DNA of 64,000 nucleotides, taken from positions 868,001-932,000 of the forward strand of contig RQOL01000699.1 of assembly GCA_013076295.1 (NCBI GenBank), in the 5' to 3' direction. The notes beneath the pieces are model-generated. The model was not told the origin of the DNA and searched no databases. It was given only the letters and a program-made list of their open reading frames with translations. This document shows positions 54,422 through 64,000 of this stretch, piece after piece; within the stretch, counting starts at the first letter, position 1, and the number at the start of each line of letters is the position of its first letter. A program made the translations under genes and the position numbers. The DNA comes from Sanderia malayensis (taxonomy: Eukaryota > Cnidaria > Scyphozoa > Semaeostomeae > Pelagiidae).

Positions 54422-57400
54422 ATGTTGAGGCTGGTTTTTGTCACGGCCACGTTAGCCGTGATAGCCACTGCACTTCCCGCCAAAGACGTTCCTTGCGAGA
54501 AGTCTGGGCCGAGAATCTGCTTTCCGATTGCGAACTGCAAAGGAGGCTACATCGTCAAGGACCCGACCACGTGCTGTGACGTATGTATCAAGTCACGTGA
54601 ACGAGAGGTGTGCGGAGGTATTGGCTCGATATTTGGCAAATGTGGCGATGGCCTATTTTGCAATGTCAGACACCCTTTTTCGTTTGAAAACGAAATGCTA
54701 CCGGGACAATCAAAAGTGGGCAAATGTGAACCGCGTAAGTTCATTTGAAAATCACTTTCTCTGTTAACGGACACTTCGTACGTCATCATCGTACATGTCA
54801 CATACCTTTAAACCGGACATCTTTCCATTTCGGTATATTGGTTTTATCCGAATAAGTGTCCGACTCGCAGCTACTCTAATCATCAATGGAATACAGTAAA
54901 AACCCGCATATAAGGACCAATGGATTAAGAACCTTCAGGGGATGTTTCTGCTCAAAACAATAGACGAAACAATGGCCTATTGTCTTTGAACAATAGACTG
55001 GATGGAAAATTCGCAGGTTCTTATATGCGGGTTTTTACTGTATCCACTGTGTTGCCACCGCTGAATACAAATATTTACATCTTTCATCTTGGAGTTTTAT
55101 GCATTGCATTGCTGTTGTATTCCATTATTTAATACAGTATTGTTCTCGCTTTTATTTCAGTCGTGTGCAAAGGGGTAAAATGCGGAATGCATCAGTGGTG
55201 TACGGAACACAATAAGACGGCACAGTGTGGCTGCTTCATCAACTGCAACGACAAAAGAGATATGCCCGTTTGCGGTTTGAATGACGGTAAAAACTATCGA
55301 AATCATTGCATGGTGAAAAAAACTGAATGCAAACTCCAAAAGAGAATCGGCTATTTGCCCGAGCCTTGCAAAAGTGAGTATAACCCTTTGTGTTCGTAAA
55401 AATACAATGGAATCTAGATGTAACGATCCCTCCCTTCACACATATATGACCCTCCTTCACACATATTTGACCCTCCTTCCATATATCTGGTTTCCTGAAG
55501 TTTACCTGGTGAAACGTCAGGAACCATTGGAGCTTTGGAGTGTCAACTATTTGCCTGTGGTTTATCGACTTTGCAATTTCCAATGCAACAAATTGTTTCT
55601 GGTTTCCGCTGAGGCTCTTTTCGTATTCAGTTGACATTCCCTACCCCAACTGCCTGGAAAAATAGATTTTTCCCGATTTTTCTTCAGAGCTCGAGATAGC
55701 GGCTGCCATCTCTAAGTAGGGTTTGTGTTTTTGATATTTGACCCAGCTTACTTAGCGTCTCATTTTGATGAGATCGATACAGCGTTGTGTTATGCTTATC
55801 ACAAGCATTGGATATGGCTCATATGTAATTTGCAAGATCCTTTTCTATTTTATTTTTAAGCAATTTTATTTTTAAATCAACTCTTGAACCAATTGCATAA
55901 ACATGATAACGCGGTTCATATTTATGCAATAGTCTGCTGTTAATGAATTGCTTTCTGGCTCACACTTGGTAAAGTTCCTCATGCGTGTGCGTGTATGTGT
56001 GTGTGAGTGTGGTTGTATGTCGTGGGCATTGTGGAGAGTCTGTTAAACCTCAAAGTTATTATGCGCAAATCTGCGATGATCCGAGATTCACTTGACGAAG
56101 GCAAATGTTCATTTTAGCATATTTGGTTGCACATAGACCCACTCCAGAACGTCATTTAGTGACGTATAACATTCATCTCTGTCCGCCGCTTTAATTGTCA
56201 GACTTCTCTATTGGAGGCTAACAGTGTGTGGCATTGTGTTGCACAAAATCTGGTATACACACTACCTTCAATAAGTCTCCGCATTTAAGAAACTAACATA
56301 GAAGCTCAATTCTAATTTTTTGCAGATAACAATAGGATAGGCAGTGGTCTTTGTTCAAAAACAATAGGTCGTACCAAAAAGTGTTTATATTGGACACTGT
56401 ATTTTGAGTTGTTTACTCTTCTTCCATTCCCACGCTTTTCAGGCTTGATTATACTGTCTAATAGACTACTAGACAGTATGATCAAGCCTGAAAAGCGTGG
56501 GAACCATCAACCATTAAGCCATTAACTATTAGTAATAGTTAATTGTCGTTCGTTTCTAATTAGTGTGTAATGGTTACTGGCTGATTACCCAATTAAGGTG
56601 AATGTATTGGCCACAATTTCCAGGCCTTGGTCAAAATTATATCAGATCAGAATTTGCAGTCAATATGCATCGTTAAAGGTTATATATTTGTCGTCAAATT
56701 CAGAAGGGCTTGCCAAAATTATATTATTCTTTGAATGACCCCAGTAGGCAATATGTACCTAGAAGGTTTATATATTAGCCACGATTTTCAGGTTTTGGCT
56801 AATATTATATCAGTCTATGAATAGAATTTGCACTCAGCATGCATGGTTAAAAAGCTTATATATTTGTGACCGTGTGCTGGGCTGATGAAATAATAGATTG
56901 TAAAATAAAAAATCTCTCTTGTTTTATCATAGTTTTATCTTTAATTTTTATGTTTTATCTTGTTTTACACACTTTTACTAAAAGACTCACACCACTGCTT
57001 AACACCATGTCAAATCGTGTCATGTTTTGACCACTTGCCATCTTGTGAACTGTTGCATGAAATATGAATAAGAATTCGTTGAAACGAAGACATCGTTTAA
57101 GTTGTGGTATTGCTTGTATTTTTAGAGTGTAAAGACGAAAAAACTGGCAACTTATACAAGTTTAACGAATTTGCAACTGACAGCGAATGCAGAAGATGGT
57201 ATGTCCTGTTTTCTTTGTTCGTTATACCCCCCCCCCCTCCCCAACGCACCATAAGCCCTTTTCTTTTATAATCTTGAAAACGAACCTGCCCAAAAAAGAG
57301 TTCGCTCCTCTGTTACTCGTGCTTGTGGATAAAGATTAAACCATGACGAATGCCATTGTATGTAAATATTTACAAAGGGTTTTATGTAAACAGGGCCACC

Positions 57401-60400
57401 AAGTACTATAACAGCGGCAAACGAGCATAAATGTACAGTGCGTGCGTGATAATAGACTGCGCCTCATCCTTGGCGCATGCAAAATATTTTTCTTGCTGTT
57501 CTCTGCTCTGTCATAATGACAATGGATGGTCGAAAGAATAGAGAACAGTAAACAGACCATGTTAGCGAGATAGTAAGCTGAGAAGGGCGTAGGTTTGAAG
57601 AGACGTGTGAGTTTTTAGCAACACCAGGGGGATTAAACAAGGTCGTTTCGAAATGACTCAACATTAACTCAACATTGGAATGGAATGAAATGCAGGAGCA
57701 AAGTACCAATTGTTCAGTTGTTATTTTTTCTCACATTGAGCAGAGAGTTACTTCAGTACCTCGCATAATTAGCTGAAGCGTTTTTTATTTCGCGCCGAAG
57801 TTATGACTTTATGATTCACCGTTCTTGTAGTTGCATATTGTTTCTATGCTTGTATGCCCTGTACCTAATACGATACACGATACAGTGCGATACACGATAC
57901 ACGATACACGATACAGTGCGATACAGTGCGATACAGTGCGATACAGTGCGATACATTACCTCAGTAAATGTCCCAAGCAACCTCCCTTTGATGAATGTGT
58001 CAGTGCACGGAGGTAGTAACAAATGCATTTTATCTATGTTACTAGTGCATGTTATCTTTTTGCAGCGTCTGTCAGCACGGAGAATGGAAGAGTTGTCGCT
58101 ACGACATGGATTGCTTGAAAAAGAAGCTCAACACACTTGGCTTCGATTGCACCGGCTACACATACCTCCATAACATGATCGACTGCGCAGATGGATTTAA
58201 ATGCAGGTACATGACATCAAGAGAAGCCATCTCTGGTAAACCTGCTTATGGAAAATGCGAGCCTTTAGATGCAGGTAGGCACCAATGTTTCTTATATACT
58301 TTGATTTACACACACTGTTTGTTTTACTGTAAGAGTAATGTTTATAAGATCACTGAGACTCAAAATTGCCAAAACAATGGACGCTTGCTAATTGGGACGC
58401 AAACCCTAACGGTCTGGAAAATTTGTATTCTTGTGGAAAACTGTGTTGAAGGTTGTCCTTAGATTCGTCGAAGTCTCGCCAAATAGCAGACGTATGAATG
58501 TCAAGGTGCTTGTAGAGTAATCGGCTCTTTTTATTAAGCTGGAGGTCTCTAATACCGTGATGGTTTAGTATTTTTGTGGTAGAAGTAACGTCAGTTGAAT
58601 CTTGTGAAATTATTAGCTCCCGTCTCCAAATTACGAGAGCCTGTAAAGTAAAGCTATAGTGTCATTATACCTGAGAATCATTGGTGTTCACAGTAAACTG
58701 GATTGCTTTTACATATGCAAACCTCTTCAACTACAAAATGAACTACGTGACTGACTGTAATCGTGTGTACGTGGATGTAACATGTTATTTATCTTAAACG
58801 TTATTGCTGCAAGTCCCATCTTCTTTTCCAGCCACCGTATGCGTAAAGAAACCAGATCCAGGTGTGTGCTATGGTCACTTCGTATCTTGGTATTACGACG
58901 TTACTGCGATGAGATGTAAAAGGTTTGTCTACGGTGGTTGTGATGGCAACTACAACCGCTTCCAAATTCAAGCATCGTGCATGAACGTGTGTAAAGGTGT
59001 GAAAGGTGAGACATTTGTTATTTGCGCTTTTCTACTTGAATATTTTATGGAAATATGTCAAATATCGAATAGACTCTTCTTACCAGAAGTCGTCTTCTCT
59101 TACTCTCGTGTTGATTTGTTTGCTCTTATAGGGATAGTTGTCTTCGGTCAGTTTATTTATAGCCATGTGTTTTGTTTTTAGTGCCTGAAGTTCCAAAAGT
59201 CCCTGCTACGCCAAGCGTTCCAAAAGTTCCTGATACACCAAGCGTTCCTAAAGTTCCTGATACACCAAAGGTCCCCGAAGTTCCAAAGGTCCCTGAAGTT
59301 CCAAAGGTTCCTGAAGTTCCAAAGGTTCCAAAGATTGGAAGCTTAAAAGTTGAAGTCGATTCTCCTCCTGATCAAGGTAACTATTGGCAGTTATTTTACT
59401 TATGGTGTTGTTAATTTTTGACCAGTTTTTTATTTATTAACAATAATCGATTAACTTTACATCTAAGTTCAGTAAATACTTACCCATTCACTGCCAGGCA
59501 CACATTTTATTGCGATTGCATTGTTGTTTTCCTTTACCTAACCCGTCAGACTAACCATGCTATAGAAACGGAGATAGATACTTGTTGCATTGTATTGACG
59601 TTTAACGAGGCTTTTCGTATTCCCTAAACATAGTGTGCTGGATGGAGGGGGAAGTGCACAAAGTTGGAGAGAGGTTTGTCAGCAAGTCATGCTCCGGCTA
59701 CTGCTGGTGCAATTCTAATACCTCATTTGGCTGTGTTTCTCTGTGCCCGCCACACGGCGTCCAGTGTTCTCCCGGAGAAAGAAAAGTGGCTTATGATCGG
59801 CCTGTTGGAGGTTCAAACTGCACATGCCCATCGTATAAATGTGTCCCCACAGGTACTTAGTTTTAATCTCCAAGGGTGCGATAGATAACAATGCGGGGAG
59901 GGCATGACTTGTGTTCCCCTTGTAAAAAGTTTATCATTCAGTCAAATACAGTAAACACCCGCATATAAGCACCAGTGAATGAAGAACCTTCCAGGCTGAA
60001 AACCCTGCTCAAAACAATAAAAGAGACAATAGGCTATTGTATTTGAACAATAGGCTGGTTGCAGAACTCACAGGTTCTCTGATATGCGGGTGTTCACTGT
60101 AATATGTTTAGCAGGGCCGTTTTAACGCTTTCTGCTTTTTTATGCTTACAGGTAACGTGTGCATGCTTAAAGCTGAATCTGGTCCATGCTTTGGCAATTT
60201 CCAACGTTGGTACTTCAACGTCAAGAGTAAGAAATGTGAAAAGTTCACTTACGGAGGCTGCCGTGGCAACGGAAACCGATTTTTTTCGAAAAGGCTCTGC
60301 GAGATGGGCTGCAGTTTAACTAGGGTCACCGGTGGGTAATTGACTATTTAGCTATTAACATATTCTTGTCCCCCCTGACTTGGTTTGTTGTTGACCTTGG

Positions 60401-63400
60401 GGGTAAGGTATACAGGGCTGTGAGCCGGGGGTGTTTTCCCATAGTCGCAATATTTTCGGCGAGGCTTCATTACATTAAAAACCCGCATATAAGAACCTGT
60501 AAATTTTCCTTCCAGCCTATTGTTAAATTAACAATAGGCTATTGTTTTCTCTATTGTTTTGAGCAGAAATACCACCCCGAAGGTTCTTAATCCATTGGTT
60601 CTTATATGCGGGTTTTTACTGTATTGTTCATGATCTTTTTTATTATGGAGTTTGTTTTAAACATGGCAAGCTTTCTGACACAGGATAGAAGGAACTGGCG
60701 TGGTATTGTGAGACGCGTTGTGCAGTATTAACTGCGTGTGGCGTCTTAGCAGTAGTATAGTAAGCTATCAGTGGAATGCTGTATTTTGTTGGGAGTTTAA
60801 CGAATGTGATTTGTGTCATAAGTTACTTTATGGGAACAGATGTTTTGGCGGGTATAAGGAGGTCCCTTTTTTGAGTTCGACTAAATTTTGATCTTCGCTT
60901 GTTATGATCAATTTTGCTTGAAATTAAATCTTTTTTATTTTCAGACAAGAAGACAGCCAGAAAACCCGAGTTTGGTATGTAAATATTTGCATATTTGTTT
61001 CAGATAGATAGATTTAATTGTCAATTTTTATGAACTGAATTTTTTATGAAATTGATATACCGTATTTCCTCGATTAAACGCCCCGGGGCGTTTATTAATC
61101 TTGGCACTTTTTGAGGGGGCGCCTAATCGGGGGCCATTATTCGAAGGGGGGCGTTTATTAGAAAGTACAAGATCACAGGCTCTGTCATTGGGTCCAGAAA
61201 AAAAGAAAACTGTTTAGTTGAGCCTTGCTTTATCGAGCAACAACGTAGAAAATGAAAGTCGCCATGGTTTTGCACTAAGAGGGGGCGTTTAATCGAGGGG
61301 GAGCGTTTATTGCAAAAGCTGGCAGCATAAGGGGGCGTTTTTTCGAGGGGGGCGTTTAATCGAGGGGGGCGTTTAATCGAGGGGGGGCGTTTAATCGAGG
61401 AAATACGGTACAGCAAAATCCAGCATAAGGAGCCTGGAAGTTCTGCATCGAATCTATTGTTGAAGCACAATAAGCTATTGTTTCTTCTATTGTTTTGAAA
61501 AGAAATCTTAGAAATTTAATTTCGTAATTTAATTTCAATCTTCGCATATTTTTTTAGGCAGTGGAAATGTAACGATTTCTGGAAAAATAATCTTTTCCAA
61601 ACTTCCTGTCAAACTAGCATCGCCATCTTGTTTAAAAGTGACACTTGAAGATGTCCGCTTTCAGGATGACCCATCCATTGTGTACCAACGAGAAATGTTC
61701 AATCTTTCCCATGTGAATGTAAGCGAACACTACCAGTACTCTTTTATGTCGAAGAAACCGAAGAGTTTGCACGATTTCTATTCAGTCAGTGCCGTGTTGA
61801 ATGTGGGATGGTGTTCAAATGCAGCCTCAAAGTCGTGGCTTCGAAACTTCGACTTCCTTTCCGATACTGTCGTATATGTGCCGTTCATTGAAGGAAAAAC
61901 AGCTTACACCGTAAACGTGCCGGTTTCATTTTACTGTGAGTATTCCGAATTGGCTCTCATGATCTTTCACCTTTGGCCTGTAAACTCTGACCGGGAACCT
62001 GCATTTTCATTATTTAAACACCGATCTGTAATTTGAGCCCCTTTTGTAGACACATGCAACGGGACAAATGCTGTACGTTATTGTATGACATGCTCAAACA
62101 TGGAACAAAGTTTTCTGATACCCTTTGTATATTTTGACCTTGACATTGTGTGTCCTTTGGTATTTTGACCTTTAACTGAGAAGGTCATATGCTCTAATTG
62201 TGCAGGCAGAGGACCCGAATGCAAAAAGGATGAGAAGAAACCAGATGAAAAGAAGTCACAAGTTGGTGGTGGTGATGACTCCGATATTCCACCCCCGATT
62301 GGCACCCCCGGTGACCCCCAACCCGGAGCAAAGAAGGGCGATGACAAGGCATCAGATAAGGTTCCAACTCCTGTGGCAGTCCCGAAGAAGCCGATTGAAG
62401 AATTATCACCAAGAGAAGTAAACGGTGGGTTATTGCTAGAAATGCATCTAATTTTGTGGAATTCGATCAATAACAAACGTTTTTATTGTTAAAGGTTGCT
62501 GTCCTGGACACTCAGAGGTGTTTGAAAATTTCACTGAAATTAGATAATGTTTGTGTTATACGGACACTTATTATTCAGAGCTGCTTGGGTTTCACATTTT
62601 CAGTTGCTGTGTTTGCACGAGTTTTGAACATGAACGTTCTCGTGCTCAGAACTCGAATATAAATACTCTCACAAATTGTTCTTTAAATTAGTTGGAAAGT
62701 TTTTTGACATATTTCTGTCTTTTTGCAGAACCTTTGTCAAATCCTAATGATGGTATGTTTCCTGGTGAGTGTACGAGTAATTGTCTCCATCATAAGCGTC
62801 TGCTTAATCTTATTATGACCTTTTTTTCTTGTTAACTGTAACTACCCTCTAACCGTTCTGTTCTGATACCATATTGGACATTCGTCTGAAGTAGCTTGAG
62901 ATTAATAAGGCTTACCAGCGATTATCATGTTCTCAATTTCGATTTATTTGAATGTGTTCTTCTTTCAGTGATCGGTCCACCGATGAAGCCAAAATACGGT
63001 AAAGCTTTTTTTTTCACTTTTGATTTTTATTGGAAAATTACATCGATGATTTGTTTATGGAAATAATGGATTTTATAGTTTTGCATCTATAGCCCGCAGT
63101 GCACCCGTGTGCTGATATTGGTATTCTAATGCATGCTTCATTTGAAAATAACTTCTCGTTGCAGGAGAGGGAAATCTGACAATCCATGGAAAAATTGCAT
63201 TCAAGCGTGTACCCGGGAAATTGCCTGCCTCTTCTTGTCTGACTTTGCGCTTCGCAGACACTTTGCTAGCCGATGCGAGCGCGATCGTTTATAAAGCCAT
63301 GACCATAGACTTGTCTGATCAAACCATTGGCAGTGAATACAAATTCGACCTGGTGTCAAGAAAACCCAAGTTTCTTCATCATGGTTACAGTGTTTCGGCG

Positions 63401-63849
63401 ACTTTGAATGTCGGATGGTGTGGCGCGACTACGCCTAAAGAATGGATACGCTATAATGACTATGTAACCGATACAACGTTCAATATAGACATCATGGAAA
63501 ATTCAAATGAGAGTAGCATCGACATGTTCATGATATATTATTGTAAGTGAATGCCGCCATGTCTAGTGATTTTATGCAGACAGTTGAGTTGTGAACGTGA
63601 TTTTCCACTATTGAGGCCCAGTTTCTGTTGTGATTGATGACACTGTTCATTCTGTTTGTATTAACTTGTTTTTCAGTCTGTTTCTGTTTATTACATGTTT
63701 ACATGTTTCTAATTGTTTGATTTTTTTGCTCTTAGGCCGGACACGTTTCTGTGATGGCAAGCCAAATCCTGGACGAGAACTGAAGACCAAGGAGCCACCA
63801 GTGGAGCCAACAGCGGAGCCACCAGTAGAGCCAACAATGGAGCCAGAAG
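54422..63849 (+). CDS. Secreted modular protein with Kunitz, follistatin, VWC and two YbaY/YscW-like domains (3'-partial)
   Basis: Coding exons: 54422-54734, 55161-55373, 57126-57198, 58066-58274, 58832-59005, 59182-59376, 59634-59852, 60152-60331, 60945-60974, 61558-61935, 62206-62424, 62729-62764, 62969-62998, 63165-63542, 63736-63849, then off the window. About 920 residues are in frame. Order: signal peptide (1-20); Cys-rich IGFBP-like region (to 104); follistatin/Kazal (105-175); VWC-like and Cys-rich (176-270); Kunitz (270-327); Val-Pro-Lys repeat linker (328-392); VWC (393-465); second Kunitz (466-525); first YbaY/YscW-like domain (536-661); charged Pro/Gly linkers; second such domain (757-882); Glu/Pro-rich linker. 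Both Kunitz domains have six cysteines. All introns but one are phase 1, as expected from module shuffling. It is likely an extracellular matrix, mucus or venom inhibitor protein; the exact role is unknown. Confidence 0.85.
54894..55040. mobile_element. 147-bp pogo-like MITE, intron of modular gene
   Basis: Perfect inverted ends CAGTAAAAACCCGCATATAAG and CTTATATGCGGGTTTTTACTG, with TA on both sides. The internal CAAAACAATAGA and CAATAGACTGG blocks recur in the sister copies at 59949 and 60473. Confidence 0.85.
56427..56503. repeat. 34-bp-arm hairpin
   Basis: Arms TTCCCACGCTTTTCAGGCTT... (56427-56460) and its complement (56470-56503) pair at 33 of 34 positions around a 9-nt loop. It is either a tiny MITE or a structured RNA locus. 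Confidence 0.75.
56600..56875. repeat. Three tandem copies of a 90-bp unit
   Basis: Each unit carries a CAGG(C/T)(C/T)TTGG(T/C)-like word, AAAATTATAT, AATTTGCA and TTATATATTTGT words in the same order. The middle copy is the most diverged. Confidence 0.6.
57869..57956. repeat. CGATACAGTG decamer and CGATACA heptamer tandem repeat
   Basis: Alternating CGATACA and CGATACAGTG units, ending in five uninterrupted decamers, within the intron before exon 58066. Confidence 0.9.
59949..60099. mobile_element. pogo-like MITE, same family as 54894
   Basis: CAGTAAACACCCGCATATAAG and an inverted end ATATGCGGGTGTTCACTG, with TA duplicated at 59947-59948 and 60100-60101. It lies in the intron between the VWC and second Kunitz exons. 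Confidence 0.8.
60473..60621. mobile_element. pogo-like MITE, same family as 54894
   Basis: Left end CATTAAAAACCCGCATATAAG (one base changed) and right end CTTATATGCGGGTTTTTACTG, TA on both sides. It sits one intron further on from the 59949 copy. Confidence 0.8.
61060..61408. mobile_element. 349-bp pogo-like MITE with CCGTATTTCCTCGATTAAAC ends
   Basis: Perfect inverted ends with TA duplicated at 61058-61059 and 61409-61410. The interior repeats GGGGGCGTTTAATCGAGG. Its end sequence is related to the element at 21515-21971. Confidence 0.8.
61411..61510. mobile_element. Truncated older MITE of the 54894 family
   Basis: CAGCAAAATCCAGCATAAGG followed by CAATAAGCTATTG and TTCTATTGTTTTGA words resembles the left part of the 54894 family. 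It begins exactly at the TA used by the 61060 element, so the newer element inserted at the older one's edge. Confidence 0.5.
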
Positions 63850-64000
63850 GTGAGCTAGCATCTTTCCTATCTATCCACTCGGCCCTCTATAAAATTCTAG
63901 TCTAATCCAATGTAATGAAGTTTAAAAAGATGCATTGAATGCAGTGATTGGCAGCGTCGTTTTATAGGAGATGATATATCGTAGAAATTTTATCTAAAAT

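Larger units (their letters stand above)
55374..57125. other. Long intron of modular gene with a hairpin and tandem repeats
   Basis: Intron between the follistatin and VWC-like exons. It contains the hairpin at 56427-56503, a three-copy repeat of about 90 bp at 56600-56875, and TG-rich sequence near 55985-56015. No coding exon was found in it. Confidence 0.5.

Overview
The window looks like nuclear DNA of an invertebrate animal, with a cnidarian or similar early-branching lineage most likely (inference). Supporting signs are a 26-exon NFRKB (INO80G) gene with short GT-AG introns, a secreted protein built of phase-1 modules (Kunitz, follistatin/Kazal, VWC), a FLYWCH/MULE transposase gene, a Penelope-like reverse transcriptase relic and many small DNA transposons. 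No bacterial, viral or organellar gene organisation is seen, and no rRNA, tRNA or CRISPR array was recognised.

Layout: 1-5.9 kb is transposon debris: an RT relic, a palindromic element with another element nested in it, a 5'-truncated FLYWCH/MULE gene, and a MITE in that gene's 3' end. 5.9-41.4 kb is a tandem array on the minus strand of one gene family: five near full-length copies of about 1,015 codons, each with a single-exon reading frame, plus two internally deleted relics. Copy 2 is broken by one in-frame stop. Copies 3 and 4 and their flanks come from a tandem duplication of about 6.8 kb. Each protein has a signal peptide, a helical N-terminal third, a long Ala/Gly/Ile-rich hydrophobic segment and a beta-rich remainder with RTX-like GGGND and GTPFND motifs. 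The order recalls the pore/translocation region of bacterial Mcf/TcdA/TcdB-type toxins, but the family is not firmly recognised. Upstream of each copy I infer a TATA-like box, a leader exon of about 70-85 nt and a 5'UTR intron.

41.9-51.5 kb holds the plus-strand NFRKB orthologue, whose exons can be chained in frame into a 903-residue protein; one intron appears to be GC-AG. Its introns carry several tandem repeats, including a TTAGGG-like tract. 52.9-64 kb holds the 5' part of a plus-strand secreted modular gene that runs off the right edge. It encodes IGFBP/Cys-rich, follistatin-Kazal, VWC-like, Kunitz, Val-Pro linker, VWC, Kunitz, and two copies of an exon of exactly 378 nt whose product resembles the bacterial YbaY/YscW beta-sandwich. 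Its introns contain several pogo-like MITEs.

The two most unusual things are the toxin-like tandem array and the YbaY/YscW-like domains in an animal extracellular protein. Both suggest ancient acquisition from bacteria, but that needs database searches and phylogeny that cannot be done here.
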